Positions 63,521 through 64,000 of a DNA stretch of 64,000 nt are shown piece by piece. Numbering within the stretch: position 1 is the stretch's first letter; each line of letters starts with the position of its first letter. Origin of the DNA: Homalodisca vitripennis (Eukaryota; Arthropoda; Insecta; Hemiptera; Cicadellidae). The notes beneath the pieces are model-generated. The model ran no database searches and was not told the DNA's origin. It worked only from the letters and a program-made list of their open reading frames with translations. The position numbers and the translations under genes were made by a program. Where the stretch lies: assembly GCF_021130785.1 (NCBI RefSeq), contig NW_025777948.1, forward strand, positions 24,770-88,769, read 5' to 3'.

Positions 63521-64000
63521 TACAAAGTTAAATGGTTCAAAAATATCAACACAGTAGAAGAACTTTTATGATGAAATATAAATTAAATAGATGACCAGGA
63601 AAATAACAGTGATGTTAAAATACCAAATTATAATATTCGAGTATATTTTGTAACAATAGAAATTATATGAAACTGATTGACTGATTTTGGAGTTAACGAA
63701 AGTTTCGTAACAATCGAGTGATTTAAAACCAAAAACATTATTAAAATGATTAGGTTGTAAGATTGCACGGAATAAAGTTAAAAATTTTGAAATTTAAATA
63801 TTAATTTGGTAAACATTTATCAGCATCTGCTTTAAATGTTATCTCTAATAACTGTTTTGACGATAATGATACACAAAAATTATTTGATTGTTTATAGTCA
63901 GATTCAAGACTTTTAATGACATTTATTAAAAAAGTTTTAAATCGTATGTTATTTTGGGTGAATATGCCATTACCATACAGCTGCAACAGTGCAGTAATAT

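Larger units (their letters stand above)
32738..64000 (+). repeat. Copy B of the ~32-kb direct repeat
   Basis: Homologous to 1-27,421 and runs to the window end, where CAGTGCAGTAATAT matches about 27,409-27,422. It is about 3.8 kb longer than copy A because of the Sola-like element, the 823-bp element and the LINE, minus the Kolobok-like element and about 150 bp. Outside those events, differences are substitutions and short indels. Some stretches (44,319-45,400 against 8,249-9,320) are nearly identical, with differences mainly in homopolymer length. Confidence 0.93.

Overview
The window is AT-rich animal DNA, most likely from an insect. The evidence is one GT..AG intron, a 5'-truncated non-LTR retrotransposon, DDE transposons with target-site duplications, and long intergenic stretches full of TA, TC and poly(T) runs. 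I can support no intact host protein-coding gene, rRNA, functional tRNA or CRISPR array.

The dominant structure is a very large direct repeat. Positions 1-27,421 (copy A) align almost end to end with 32,738-64,000 (copy B), in the same order and orientation. The offset is about 32.7 kb at the left and about 36.6 kb at the right. The homology reaches both window edges, so neither outer limit is visible. Between the copies lies a 5.3-kb spacer (27,422-32,737) with its own roughly 0.9-kb tandem duplication, whose two units each carry a tRNA-like fossil. Copies A and B differ by substitutions, many one-base indels and a few large events. Each large event has a readable empty site in the other copy: a Kolobok-like TTAA element only in A (15,112-16,746); a Sola-like transposon with ACAT duplications only in B (41,121-44,318); an 823-bp element of uncertain class only in B (49,075-49,897); a 5'-truncated Jockey-like LINE only in B (55,311-56,957); and about 150 bp missing from B, corresponding to 22,856-23,005. 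This pattern fits either a real tandem segmental duplication or two divergent haplotypes placed side by side by an assembler. Sequence alone cannot decide between them.

Shared by both copies, and so older than the split, are: a decayed array of about 153-bp repeats (from 6,884 and 39,755); a poly(T)-headed GC-richer retroposon-like block (13,025 and 49,965); a cysteine-rich open frame (18,180, broken in B); microsatellites of very different length; a long foldback with arms near 200 bp (25,084 and 61,612); and beside it the C-terminal piece of a Pif1-type helicase. The mobile elements are all damaged: the Sola-like transposase has one stop and three frame changes, the LINE has YAND in place of a double-Asp motif, and the Kolobok-like element keeps only scraps of its protein. 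Nothing here forms a pathway. The best leads are the paired occupied and empty sites, the foldback, the cysteine-rich frame, the 153-bp repeats and the unclassified 823-bp insertion.
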